64,000 nt of DNA, from assembly GCF_050157905.1 (NCBI RefSeq), contig NZ_JBKIWZ010000003.1:124001-188000 (forward strand). The letters are read 5' to 3'. The number at the start of each line of letters is the position of its first letter. Position 1 is the stretch's first letter. Of this stretch, positions 1 through 7,867 are shown one piece after another. Source of the DNA: Pantoea sp050157905 (GTDB lineage: Bacteria; Pseudomonadota; Gammaproteobacteria; Enterobacterales; Enterobacteriaceae). The notes beneath the pieces are model-generated. The model was not told the origin of the DNA. It saw only the letters and a list, made by a program, of their open reading frames with translations, and searched no databases. The translations under genes and the position numbers were made by a program.

Positions 1-2
1 GT

Positions 3-335
3 CAGTATGAAGAGGTTTTCCCGAAACTGCAGCGTTCGGCTATAGATATCGTCTCACTGGAGTGCCAGAACTCACGCGTACCGATGGATCTGATCGAGCT
101 GATTCGCGGCAAGAAAGTCATGGTCGGTGCCATCGACGTGGCGACCCATGAGATCGAAACGCCTGAAGCCGTAGCCGACACCCTGCGCAAGGCGCTGCAG
201 TTTGTGGACGCGGAAAATCTCTATCCGTCCACTAACTGCGGCATGATCCCGCTGCCACGCCATGTTGCGAATGGCAAACTTCATGCGCTGAGCGCGGGTG
301 CAGAGATTGTCCGCAGAGAAATCCTGGGCAAATAA
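3..335 (+). CDS. MetE-like cobalamin-independent methionine synthase II, C-terminal part
   Basis: The reading frame is open from the window's left edge, so the N-terminus is missing. About 110 residues remain, the C-terminal end of the TIM barrel. They include the segment STNCGMIPLPRHVANGKL, where the Cys is the family's C-terminal zinc ligand that activates homocysteine. The ending AEIVRREILGK is typical of the short MetE-like (YxjG/YxjH-type) proteins rather than full-length MetE. The likely reaction is methyl transfer to homocysteine or a related thiol in the cytosol. The family call is good; the exact methyl donor cannot be read from this fragment. Confidence 0.85.
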   Translation, partial: QYEEVFPKLQRSAIDIVSLECQNSRVPMDLIELIRGKKVMVGAIDVATHEIETPEAVADTLRKALQFVDAENLYPSTNCGMIPLPRHVANGKLHALSAGAEIVRREILGK

Positions 336-348
336 TTCCTCACCGAAC

Positions 349-383
349 GCGCTATCCGGCCAGCCGCGCTGGCCGGATAGCGC
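349..383. repeat. perfect 16-bp inverted repeat, possible terminator
   Basis: Positions 349-364 and 368-383 are perfect reverse complements separated by the loop CGC. The hairpin starts 13 bases after the methionine synthase stop. No T-run follows on the + strand, so it is either a terminator without a U-tract or an mRNA 3' end stabiliser. Confidence 0.6.
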
Positions 384-532
384 ACATATCACCTTTCTTC
401 AGCCGTTTTATTACCTCCCGCCTTTTCTGCGCGTATTCAGCGACTTAATGCGTTGCAATTCTGAAGAGACATGGCATTTTCTGGCCTCAGCCGATATAAC
501 TGAGCGTTCATCCCGCCCTCCAAAGGAATCAC

Positions 533-1161
533 ATGACGTTTTCGCACGAACTGCTGCTGATTTTCACAACCTATCTTGTTGCAACGGCCAGTCCCGGACC
601 GAGCAACATGGCGATTATGGGCACGGCAATGAAAAGGGCAGAGGTGCCGCGCTGGCGCTGGCAGCAGGGGTAGTGAGTGGGTCACTGCTCTGGGCCCTGT
701 TGGCCGCCTGTGGTGTGCTGACCGTGCTGGCTACGTTTGCTCAGCTGCTGATCGTGCTGAAAATTGGCGGTGGTGTTTATCTGCTCTGGCTGGCGTTTAA
801 AGCGGGTAAATCAGCTTTACACCGGACGGATGCCGCTGCCCTGAACGCCAGCGAGGAGCGGGTTGCTTATGCCCGGCTTTTCCGGCAGGGCATCCTTATG
901 CACGTCGGCAATCCTAAAGCGATTCTGACCTGGGTGGCCATTATGTCCTTTGCGATGAAGCCGGATGGCGACGCGATGACACTGCCGACCATTATTGGCG
1001 GCTGCGCGGCGATTTGCGTCTGCGTGTTCGGCGGCTACGCGCTGCTGTTCTCCACTGCCGTAATGAGCGCCTTCTACCTGCGCATCCGGCGCGGGCTTGA
1101 TGCGCTGTTGGCCTGCTGCTTTGCGCTGGCAGGGCTTAAACTGGTCTTCAGCCGAAGCTAG
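533..1161 (+). pseudogene. LysE/RhtB-family amino-acid exporter, frameshifted
   Basis: An ATG at 533 has a good ribosome site (AAAGGA, 7 bases upstream). It opens a typical LysE N-terminus, MTFSHELLLIFTTYLVATAS then PGPSN, but this frame stops about 45 codons later. The rest of the protein (GRGAALALAAGVVSGSLLW onward, several membrane segments, ending LKLVFSRS) lies in another frame. Joining the two needs one extra base near the AAAAGGG tract at 632-638. The repaired protein would be 209 residues, the normal family size with about six membrane helices. This is either a real single-base deletion or a sequencing error. The intact remainder of the sequence argues for a recent event. Confidence 0.8.
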
Positions 1162-1217
1162 CGGCTAATGCGCCGGGTCTGCCGATGGCCCGGCACCTCA
1201 ACCTGCAAGGCGATTAA

Positions 1218-1646
1218 ATGAAAGGCGCATGTCTGTGTGAAACCGTGACGTTTGAGATTGCCGTCACGCCTGTATTGTATTACCGCTGCCACTGCTCCCT
1301 GTGCAGAAAACAGAGCGGAACCGGCCATAATCTCGCGACACTGGTAAAAGAGCGTGACTTCACCTGGTTATCCGGAGAGACGCAGATCGCGTCATGGTCC
1401 AGACCGAGTGGGTATCGATGCGACTTCTGCTCCTGCTGCGGCTCTGCGGTACCAAACCGCTTGCGTGGCCATGCCTGTATCTGGATCCCGGTGGGGTTGC
1501 TTAATGAACCTGTCGATATGCAGTGCATCGGGGATTACTGCACCGATGACGCGATGCCCTGGGACACCCTCCGGTCCGCATCTGACCACGCCGGGCCGGT
1601 CGCGTCGCTGAATGCGCTGTTAGTGAGCCTGAAGCTCGTTGATTAA
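1218..1646 (+). CDS. GFA-family zinc-binding protein
   Basis: This 142-residue protein has the layout of the GFA (glutathione-dependent formaldehyde-activating-like, CENP-V/GFA) fold. The cysteine groups are GACLCETVTFE near the N-terminus, CHCSLCRKQSG around residues 24-34 and FCSCCGS around 70-76, which together bind zinc. The start ATG follows AAGGCG. Most family members have no proven reaction, so enzyme function should not be assumed from the name. The gene is convergent with the P-loop gene that follows, with a gap of 11 bases. Confidence 0.8.
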   Translation: MKGACLCETVTFEIAVTPVLYYRCHCSLCRKQSGTGHNLATLVKERDFTWLSGETQIASWSRPSGYRCDFCSCCGSAVPNRLRGHACIWIPVGLLNEPVDMQCIGDYCTDDAMPWDTLRSASDHAGPVASLNALLVSLKLVD

Positions 1647-1657
1647 TGGCCTGAGCG

Positions 1658-2203
1658 TTACCTGCGAACGTTTAATGCCCAGTGTTCTGAGCAGGCCTTA
1701 ATCTCATCCAGAGAATGAAGCTGAATTTTTGGCAGGCTGACCCGATCAAAGATCTGCTGATGGCGTTTCCGGTTCTGCGGGGCGGTGCGGATAATATATT
1801 TCAGCATCGCCAGGGTCACCGGATCGCGGTCAGAACCCAGCCCGCCAATGCGCCGGGCAGAGGAGAAGCACCTGCGGATGTATCTGAGCAGAGCCACTGG
1901 CACGCTGACATCCAGCAGAATCAGCCCTGTGGCGTGAGCGAGTCGCTCTTCAAGGCATCGGGTGTAATTTCCCTCGATGACCCATCTATCCTGACTTACC
2001 GCCTCAGTATGCAGCTGAAGAAATTCTGCTGTTGCTCTGGGCCGCCACTGACTTCCCGGAACATGGTGAAGCTGATCAAGATAGACGACAGGTAATGAGG
2101 TTTTGCGGGAAATCGCGTCTGCCAGGGTCGATTTTCCACTGTTCGACGGACCCATAATACATATACGTGGTCCGAGCGCGTCTAACGTGAGGAGGGTATT
2201 CAC
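1658..2203 (-). CDS. P-loop NTPase, FlaR/adenylate-kinase-like
   Basis: A GTG start at 2203 is preferred because AGAGGAAAC precedes it and the product then begins just before the fold (NTLLTLDALGPRICIMG). The frame extends further upstream without homology. The 181-residue protein has a Walker A loop MGPSNSGKSTLADAI, then the hallmark YLDQLHH and WVIEGNYT motifs of the DNA topology modulation (FlaR) or small nucleotide-kinase group. The C-terminal HSLDEIKA motif is also usual for this family. Its substrate is not known. It faces away from the OYE operon, whose promoter region it partly shares. Confidence 0.75.
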   Translation of the reverse strand: MNTLLTLDALGPRICIMGPSNSGKSTLADAISRKTSLPVVYLDQLHHVPGSQWRPRATAEFLQLHTEAVSQDRWVIEGNYTRCLEERLAHATGLILLDVSVPVALLRYIRRCFSSARRIGGLGSDRDPVTLAMLKYIIRTAPQNRKRHQQIFDRVSLPKIQLHSLDEIKACSEHWALNVRR

Positions 2204-2508
2204 AACGTTTCCTCTGACTGTTACCTGTGGGGGTGAAAGCGCAGTAACGTTATCTCTGTCGCTCATCTGAAAAGGCGACGGCCATGATAAACGACAACAG
2301 GGTAACTCGTCACAATACGCTGATGCCGGACGTACAGGACAGGCGGATGAGGTCGCCGCCCCCGACATAAACGCCTGAATCGCATTCACCCGCCGGTACT
2401 GGCGTTCGCCAGAAAACATTTTCAGTGCCTCGCATATTCCTGCCGCAGAGGCAGGCTCAATGTCGGCAGGTGGTCGCATCGAAGAACAACAGCCAAAAAA
2501 AAGCGAAT

Positions 2509-2532
2509 ACACATTTACAAATTTAAATGTGT
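2509..2532. promoter_or_regulatory. inverted-repeat operator, probably for the ArsR-family regulator
   Basis: ACACATTTA (2509-2517) and TAAATGTGT (2524-2532) form a perfect 9-bp inverted repeat with a 6-base AT-rich spacer. It lies 41 bases before the OYE start. AT-rich interrupted palindromes of this kind are typical ArsR/SmtB sites. An ArsR-family gene closes the same operon, so autoregulation is the simplest reading. Confidence 0.6.
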
Positions 2533-2572
2533 AAATATAATGGCGACTTTTCACGCATCAGAGGATTTTTTT

Positions 2573-3691
2573 ATGCCGTCACTGTTTAGCCCCCTGAATC
2601 TGGGCGATCTCAGCCTTCGTAACCGCATCGTCCTGCCGCCGCTGACCCGCTGCCGCAGCGAACAGCCGGGCAACATTCCCGGTGAGATGATGGTGGAGTA
2701 TTACCGCCAGCGTGCCAGTGCCGGGCTGATGATCACCGAAGGCACCCAGATTGAGCCACGCGGGCAGGGCTACGCCTGGACGCCAGGCATCCACAGCGAG
2801 GCGCAGATCGCGGGCTGGAAAAAGGTGACAGAGGCGGTCCATCAGCAGGGCGCCACAATTTTCTGCCAGCTCTGGCACGTAGGCCGCGTATCACACAACG
2901 AACTTCAACCGGGTAAAGAAGCGCCGGTTGCCCCCTCGGCCATCGCCGCCGACAACGTGCGGGTGTTTATCGAAACCGGACCGGGTACCGGGATGCTGAC
3001 CGCGCCCAGCGAGCCACGCGAACTGACTACCTGTGAAGTCAAAGAGATTGTGGCGCTCTACCGGCGTGCGGCAGAGAACGCCAAAGCCGCTGGATTCAAC
3101 GGCGTTGAGCTGCATTCCGCCAACGGTTATCTGATTAACCAGTTTATTTCGGCACATACAAATTTCCGCACGGATGAATATGGTGGCTCGGCGGAGAATC
3201 GTCTGCGCTTCCTGCGTGAAGTGGTTGAGGCCGTCAGCGCAGTCTTTGGCAGCCATCGGGTAGGTGTCCGGTTTGCGCCCCTGTTTTCGAGCACCGATGA
3301 GGAGCGCGTTTACCTCGGTCTGGTTGAAAGCGATCCGCACGCCACCTATATCCGCGCTGCACAGCTGCTGAATACGCTGGAAGTGGGTTACCTCTCTATC
3401 GCAGAAGCGGACTGGGATAACAGCCCGGCCATGCCGGAGAGCTTCCGCATCGCACTGCGTGACACCTTCCGTTCGCCAATCATCTATTCCGGCCGCTACA
3501 CCGCGGAGAAAGCGCAGCAGATGCTGGAAAAAGGCTGGGGCGATCTGTTTGGTTTTGGCCGCACCTTTATCGCCAACCCCGATTTGCCAGCGCGTATCCG
3601 GTCAGGTTATCCCCTGAATGCGGTGGACCACGCCTCGCTGTATGGCGGCGATGAGAAAGGGTATACTGACTATCCATTTTATCCATCCTGA
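2573..3691 (+). CDS. old yellow enzyme family alkene reductase (NemA-like)
   Basis: This 372-residue FMN-dependent TIM-barrel ene-reductase would reduce activated C=C bonds, quinones or nitro compounds with NADPH in the cytosol. The N-terminus MPSLFSPLNLGDLSLRNRIV and the motif HSANGYLINQF are class hallmarks. His181 and Asn184 are the substrate-binding pair, and DEYGGS follows. The start at 2573 follows GAGGA; an upstream in-frame ATG at 2540 sits almost on the operator and is less likely. The gene is 16 bases from the ArsR regulator, so the two form an operon, like the nemRA-type electrophile-response arrangement but with an ArsR-type regulator. Confidence 0.9.
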   Translation: MPSLFSPLNLGDLSLRNRIVLPPLTRCRSEQPGNIPGEMMVEYYRQRASAGLMITEGTQIEPRGQGYAWTPGIHSEAQIAGWKKVTEAVHQQGATIFCQLWHVGRVSHNELQPGKEAPVAPSAIAADNVRVFIETGPGTGMLTAPSEPRELTTCEVKEIVALYRRAAENAKAAGFNGVELHSANGYLINQFISAHTNFRTDEYGGSAENRLRFLREVVEAVSAVFGSHRVGVRFAPLFSSTDEERVYLGLVESDPHATYIRAAQLLNTLEVGYLSIAEADWDNSPAMPESFRIALRDTFRSPIIYSGRYTAEKAQQMLEKGWGDLFGFGRTFIANPDLPARIRSGYPLNAVDHASLYGGDEKGYTDYPFYPS

Positions 3692-3707
3692 TACACTGTG
3701 AGGCGGC

Positions 3708-4022
3708 ATGTCCCCGGAAAATGCCCTGAAGCTGCTGGCCAACCCCACGCGAGTGGCCGTGCTGAAGTGGCTCAAAGAACCTGATGATGCGTTTGCGGGC
3801 TATTCGCAGCTCTATCCCTTCGATCAGTACGGTGTCTGCGCCAGCCTCATTCAGGATAAGGCGGGCTTATCACAGCCCGCTACCTCGTTATGCCTCAAGG
3901 CCCTTCAGAGTGCCGGTCTGCTCGAAGCCAGCAAAGTGGGCAAATGGACCTACTATCGCCGCGCCGAACAGCGTATCCGGGAAGTTACGGACACCCTGAC
4001 GCAGGCGCTGCAGGCGCTCTGA
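3708..4022 (+). CDS. ArsR-family winged-helix regulator
   Basis: The 104-residue protein has the ArsR start NALKLLANPTRVAVLKWLKE. A winged helix follows, with recognition helix LSQPATSLCLKALQSAGLLE and wing KVGKWTYYRR. There is no CxC metal motif, but single Cys residues (in YGVCASL and SLCLKAL) could sense thiol-reactive compounds. It probably represses its own operon through the palindrome at 2509-2532. The thiol-sensing role is inferred from the OYE neighbour. Confidence 0.88.
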   Translation: MSPENALKLLANPTRVAVLKWLKEPDDAFAGYSQLYPFDQYGVCASLIQDKAGLSQPATSLCLKALQSAGLLEASKVGKWTYYRRAEQRIREVTDTLTQALQAL

Positions 4023-4141
4023 ACGTCTTAGCCCTGCGGCGTCGTCAAACGAACCGGGGTTGCCTGTCTTTTTTCCCCGCACTTTCTGCGCCGCCTTTAT
4101 GCCCGCGTCTTGACGAACCCGTCCGCTTAACTTACAACTAG

Positions 4142-4248
4142 ACCCGTCAGGGGAGTCTCGCCGGAGAGACTGAGAGGCTGATAGCGCATCGCGCGGCTTA
4201 GCGACCCTTAGAACCTGACCCAGTTGATACTGGCGTAGGAAGACGGGT
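4142..4248 (+). promoter_or_regulatory. TPP riboswitch (THI element)
   Basis: The conserved core is present: CAGGGGAG near the 5' side, GACTGAGAGGCTGA, ACCCTTAGAACCTGA, and CTGGCGTAGGAAG. The closing P1 helix pairs ACCCGTC (4142-4148) with GACGGGT (4242-4248). An AT-poor P3-type stem lies in the middle. It lies about 135 bases ahead of thiO and should shut the thi operon down when thiamine diphosphate is plentiful. Confidence 0.95.
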
Positions 4249-4267
4249 ATCGCAGCCGATACTTGCC

Positions 4268-4296
4268 GCAGAGGCGCATACGCCTTTGCCTTTTCC
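4268..4296 (+). terminator. putative riboswitch expression platform (intrinsic terminator)
   Basis: GCAGAGGCG (4268-4276) pairs with CGCCTTTGC (4281-4289) across loop CATA, with one G-T pair. CTTTTCCCTC follows. The T-run is weak, so control could be by attenuation or by translation of the downstream leader. Confidence 0.5.
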
Positions 4297-4336
4297 CTCT
4301 GTATCACGGGTCTTCGTTAACAAAAACGAGGGCAAT

Positions 4337-4387
4337 GTGAAAAATCTCATCCTGAAATCTTCACTTTCTGCCGGGTGGCAGTCATGA
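4337..4387 (+). CDS. short leader ORF overlapping thiO
   Basis: A GTG at 4337 follows ACGAGGG by four bases and opens a 16-codon frame reading VKNLILKSSLSAGWQS. Its TGA stop overlaps the thiO ATG as ATGA. thiO itself has only a weak ribosome site, so the little ORF may couple translation of thiO to riboswitch control. It could instead be the remnant of a lost first gene. No homology is recognised. Confidence 0.4.
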   Translation: MKNLILKSSLSAGWQS

Positions 4388-5322
4388 GCCGCTGGTCGGT
4401 ACTTGGCAGCGGCGTGGCCGGGCTGTGTGTCGCCACGCTGCTGATGGAGCGCGGAGAAACGGTCGAAATTATTACACAGCCAGACTGCCGTGCCGCGTCT
4501 CACTGGGCGGGCGGGATGCTCGCGCCCTGGTGCGAAGCTGAAAGCGCACCGCCGGAGGTGATCGCCTGGGGCCAGCACGCGGCGAGCTGGTGGGCGAAGC
4601 GCGTGGCGGGCGTGGAGCAGCACGGCACGCTGGTGGTGGCGCCACCGCGTGACAGCCGCGAACTCACCCGTTTTGCCCGCCTGACCCAGGCGCATCAGTG
4701 GGTCACGCCCGGCGACATCGAGCCCGCGCTGGAAAACCGCTTTGCCCGCGGCCTGTTCTTTGCGGCGGAAGCGCATCTCGATCCGCGTCGGGCGATGCAG
4801 CAGCTGCACGACACCCTGCAGCAGGCGGGCGTTGCCATTCACAGCGGACAACCCACCGGCAAAATCATCGACTGCCGTGGTATTCACGCCGCTGCTCAAC
4901 AACCTCAGTTGCGCGCGGTGCGGGGTGAAATGGTGATCCTGCAGACGCCCGACATCCAGCTTTCCCGTCCGGTACGGTTGCTGCACCCCCGTTTTCCCTG
5001 CTATCTGGTGCCGCGTGCCGGGGGGCACTTCATGCTGGGGGCGACCATGGTCGAAAGCCACGACAGCAGCCCGATCAGCGCCAGAGCGATGATGGAGCTG
5101 CTCAGCGCCGCCTACAGCCTGCATCCGGCACTGGCCGAAGCCCGCATCGTGGAAAGTGGTACCGGCCTGCGACCCGCTTATCGTCCGAATCTGCCGGAGG
5201 TGCGCTACGAAAATGGCCGATTTTCGCTGAATGGCCTCTATCGCCACGGCTTTTTACTGGCCCCGATGATGGCCGAAAAACTTATGCTGCAACTGACCCG
5301 GGAGATGACACATGCAGGTTGA
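4384..5322 (+). CDS. thiO: FAD-dependent glycine oxidase ThiO
   Basis: ThiO oxidises glycine to iminoglycine (dehydroglycine), a precursor of the thiamine thiazole. The 312-residue protein begins SRWSVLGSGVAGLCVATLL, a GxGxxG dinucleotide-binding motif. Further DAO-family marks are GGMLAPWCEAE, YLVPRAGGHFMLGATMV and GLRPAYRPNLP. It is shorter than the usual size of about 365 residues. The ATG at 4384 is preferred over a GTG nine bases upstream because it overlaps the leader ORF stop. It is the first full gene of thiO-thiS-thiG-thiF; this order also occurs on the Erwinia amylovora plasmid pEA29. Confidence 0.92.
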   Translation: MSRWSVLGSGVAGLCVATLLMERGETVEIITQPDCRAASHWAGGMLAPWCEAESAPPEVIAWGQHAASWWAKRVAGVEQHGTLVVAPPRDSRELTRFARLTQAHQWVTPGDIEPALENRFARGLFFAAEAHLDPRRAMQQLHDTLQQAGVAIHSGQPTGKIIDCRGIHAAAQQPQLRAVRGEMVILQTPDIQLSRPVRLLHPRFPCYLVPRAGGHFMLGATMVESHDSSPISARAMMELLSAAYSLHPALAEARIVESGTGLRPAYRPNLPEVRYENGRFSLNGLYRHGFLLAPMMAEKLMLQLTREMTHAG

Positions 5323-5509
5323 ACTCAATGGACGCACAATCGAAACCGCTGCCAGCACGCTAGCAGAACTGATGGCAGAGCAGCAGTTCGACATACGCAG
5401 CGTCGCCACCGCCCTGAATGGCGCGTTTGTGCCGCGCAGCAGCTATGCCCGCCAGCAGCTTGAGGCGGGCTGTCAGGTCGAAGTTCTGTCACCGATGCAG
5501 GGAGGATAA
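5312..5509 (+). CDS. thiS: thiazole sulfur-carrier protein ThiS
   Basis: The 65-residue ubiquitin-like sulfur carrier ends in the required Gly-Gly (LSPMQGG), the site adenylated by ThiF and converted to a thiocarboxylate. It overlaps the end of thiO by 11 bases, and thiG follows after 2 bases, so translation is probably coupled. VATALNGAFVPRSSY is the conserved beta-grasp core. Confidence 0.95.
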   Translation: MQVELNGRTIETAASTLAELMAEQQFDIRSVATALNGAFVPRSSYARQQLEAGCQVEVLSPMQGG

Positions 5510-5511
5510 TC

Positions 5512-6270
5512 ATGTTCTATCAGTTCGAACCGCAGTCGCGATTCCTGCTCGGCACCGCCGGGTATCCCTCGCCAGAGATCCTCCATCAGGCGATTGACAT
5601 TTCCGGCACGGAAATCATTACCGTCAGCCTGCGCCGCGAGGGTAGCGAAGGCGGGGCTTTCCGCTCGCTGCTGCAACAGGTGAATAAACGGATTCTGCCC
5701 AACACCGCGGGCTGCCACACGGTCAAAGAGGCGGTGACGACAGCGCAGATGGCTCGCGAACTCTTCGATACCCCGTGGATCAAGCTGGAGGTGATCGGTC
5801 ACGCCGACACGCTGCAGCCCGACCCCTTTGCGCTGGTAGAAGCCGCCCGTATCCTCTGCGCCGAGGGTTTTCAGGTGTTTCCCTACACGACGGAAGATTT
5901 GATCGTGGGTGAAAAACTGCTGGAGGCGGGCTGCGAAGTGCTGATGCCCTGGGGGGCGCCTATCGGGTCCGGTCAGGGACTGCGCAACATCGAAGGGCTG
6001 CGTACTATGCGCGCCTGGTTCAGCGATGTACCGCTGATTATTGATGCGGGCATTGGCGCACCCGGTCAGGCAGCGCAGGCGATGGAAATGGGCTTCGATG
6101 GCGTGCTGCTCAACACGGCGGTGGCCAAAGCACGCGATCCGGTGCGGATGGCCGGGGCCTTTGCCGCCGCGATTCACGGCGGACGTGAGGCGTTTGAGGC
6201 GGGTTTGATGGAGCCTCGCGATATGGCATCGGCCTCGACGCCGATTTTTGGGCTGGCACAGTTCAGTTAA
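5512..6270 (+). CDS. thiG: thiazole synthase ThiG
   Basis: ThiG (252 residues, TIM barrel) condenses 1-deoxy-D-xylulose 5-phosphate, dehydroglycine and ThiS-thiocarboxylate into the thiazole phosphate. The catalytic lysine lies in WIKLEVIG (Lys91). PNTAGC, LMPWGAPIGSGQG and the phosphate-binding VPLIIDAGIG with GFDGVLLNTAVAKA are all present. The length is normal. It sits between thiS and thiF, as expected for the ThiS-ThiG-ThiF complex. Confidence 0.95.
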   Translation: MFYQFEPQSRFLLGTAGYPSPEILHQAIDISGTEIITVSLRREGSEGGAFRSLLQQVNKRILPNTAGCHTVKEAVTTAQMARELFDTPWIKLEVIGHADTLQPDPFALVEAARILCAEGFQVFPYTTEDLIVGEKLLEAGCEVLMPWGAPIGSGQGLRNIEGLRTMRAWFSDVPLIIDAGIGAPGQAAQAMEMGFDGVLLNTAVAKARDPVRMAGAFAAAIHGGREAFEAGLMEPRDMASASTPIFGLAQFS

Positions 6271-6279
6271 GGAGCGGCG

Positions 6280-7248
6280 ATGGATCGTTATCAGCGACAG
6301 ACCATGCTGCCGGAGATCGGGGACGCGGGCCAGCAGCGGCTGAGCAGGGCACGGGTCCTGGTGGTGGGGGCGGGCGGACTCAGCGCGGCGCTTCTGCCGT
6401 TACTGGCGGGGGCGGGCACCGGCTTTATTCGTCTTTACGACGGCGACCGGGTAGAACTGCACAACCTTCATCGGCAGACCCTGTTCGGCGTTGAGGATGT
6501 GGGGCAGCTAAAAGCCCTGTGCGCACAGCGCGCACTGGCCGAGAGAAATCCGGCGTGTCTGGTTGAGGCGCATCCCTCTGCACTCAGCGCCAGTCAGTTG
6601 CCACAGGCGCTGGAGGGGATCGATCTGGTGGTCGATGCGGCGGATAATTTTGCCATTACCTACCAGCTTTCTGATGCCTGCTATCCGCGAGGCGTACCGC
6701 TGATCTGCGCGTCGGTGCTGGGACGCAAAGGTTACGTCGGGGGATTCTGCGGCGGCGCACCGGGTTATCGCGCGCTCTTCCCGCAGTTGCCAGCCGCCGC
6801 AGCGAACTGCAATACCGCTGGCGTCATGGGACCGGCTGTCGCGACGCTGGGGGCGATGCAGGCGCAGATGGCGCTAAGCGTTTTGTTAGATCTGACGCCG
6901 TCGCCGCTGGGCTGCATGATCCACTGCGATTTTGTTGGGTGGCACATCCGCCGGTTCCGCTTTGACGATGCGCAGGAGCCTGATGGGCCCGTAACGCCTT
7001 TCATCGATCGGTCGATGCTGACGGAGGAGGACTGCATCGTGGAGTTGCGTAGCCTAGAAGAGGCGCCGGTCAGCGTCGCCGGGCGGGTCGAACGGATCCT
7101 GCCGCAGCAGATGGCGAGCTGGCAGCCACCGGCGCATCAGCGCGTGGTGCTGGTCTGCGCCAGTGGACTGCGCGCCGCCCAGGCGGCGGAAATGCTTGCC
7201 GCGCGGGGCATCACGCGGCTGGCGCTGATGGCGGCAAATAGCCTTTAA
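6280..7248 (+). CDS. thiF: ThiF adenylyltransferase fused to a rhodanese-like domain
   Basis: Residues 1 to about 245 form an E1-like domain: RYQRQTMLPEIG, the nucleotide loop VLVVGAGGLSAALLPLLAGAG, DGDRVELHNLHRQTLF, and ADNF. It activates the ThiS C-terminus with ATP. The persulfide-linked Cys of ThiF is kept in NCNTAGVMGP. The zinc CxxC pairs are absent: the usual CYRCL is GYRAL here, and no C-terminal CxxC is seen. The last 75 or so residues are a short rhodanese-like domain with VLVCASGLRAAQAAEMLAARG, whose Cys could carry the sulfur. In E. coli that job belongs to ThiI. Confidence 0.88.
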   Translation: MDRYQRQTMLPEIGDAGQQRLSRARVLVVGAGGLSAALLPLLAGAGTGFIRLYDGDRVELHNLHRQTLFGVEDVGQLKALCAQRALAERNPACLVEAHPSALSASQLPQALEGIDLVVDAADNFAITYQLSDACYPRGVPLICASVLGRKGYVGGFCGGAPGYRALFPQLPAAAANCNTAGVMGPAVATLGAMQAQMALSVLLDLTPSPLGCMIHCDFVGWHIRRFRFDDAQEPDGPVTPFIDRSMLTEEDCIVELRSLEEAPVSVAGRVERILPQQMASWQPPAHQRVVLVCASGLRAAQAAEMLAARGITRLALMAANSL

Positions 7249-7250
7249 CG

Positions 7251-7670
7251 CTAAATCACTTCAACCAGCTGGAAGGTTTCGAAAATCAGCTCCATTTCGG
7301 CGTGGAAATAGCCTCCACGCTGGAAGTAGCGCTGATGCTCCTGACGCCAGTAGTCAAGGCTCAGATCGCCTTCGCCTTCCATCATCGCCATCTCAGGGGT
7401 CACCCGGTCAAAGCGTGTCAGAAACAGTCCGGTGGTACGGATCACACAGACGGGCGTCTGTTCGCCATTCAACACAATGGTGTAGCCGCCCGGCTGTGGC
7501 AGCGGATCCTGCTGCTGCCAGCTCCGAAACTCACCACAGGTAGCCACCTTTTTTCCGGCGATAATCAGTGTCGCCAGCTCATCTGCTAATTCCGGAGAGT
7601 CACCAAAGGCATCGGTTATCGCATCCGGGTATTTTTCCCTGATCTGTTCCAGCGTCATCGTCATCTGCAA
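7251..7670 (-). CDS. ASCH-domain protein
   Basis: The protein of up to 139 residues matches the ASCH fold (YhfF-like, PUA-related). Marks are the stretch GKKVATCGEF, the pattern PQPGGYTIVLNGEQTPVCVI, and the late WRQEHQRYF and FETFQLVEVI segments. ASCH domains are thought to bind RNA; some hydrolyse N4-acetylcytidine. The first two Met codons lie three codons apart and the start is not certain. It converges on thiF with only 2 bases between stops. Confidence 0.8.
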   Translation of the reverse strand: MQMTMTLEQIREKYPDAITDAFGDSPELADELATLIIAGKKVATCGEFRSWQQQDPLPQPGGYTIVLNGEQTPVCVIRTTGLFLTRFDRVTPEMAMMEGEGDLSLDYWRQEHQRYFQRGGYFHAEMELIFETFQLVEVI

Positions 7671-7867
7671 ATCCCTGTTGAGTCGCGCGTCTCCGGCGCT
7701 ACCGCAGCCACCGCGTTATGATAAGTCGCCACCGCGGCGCAGGTGCCGCTAAGGCTGAGAGCGGGACAGCTTAACCGCCCTGATGGCAGAAAAACAACTC
7801 TGATGTCAGGCAATTGCGTCTGCCGGGCGGAACGGTGAAGCGCATCACATAATCACGTTACCCATGA

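Noticed and set aside
629..640. Programmed -1 frameshift in the LysE gene
   Set aside because: The A/G tract is not in the phase of an X-XXY-YYZ slippery heptamer, and no family member is known to need frameshifting.
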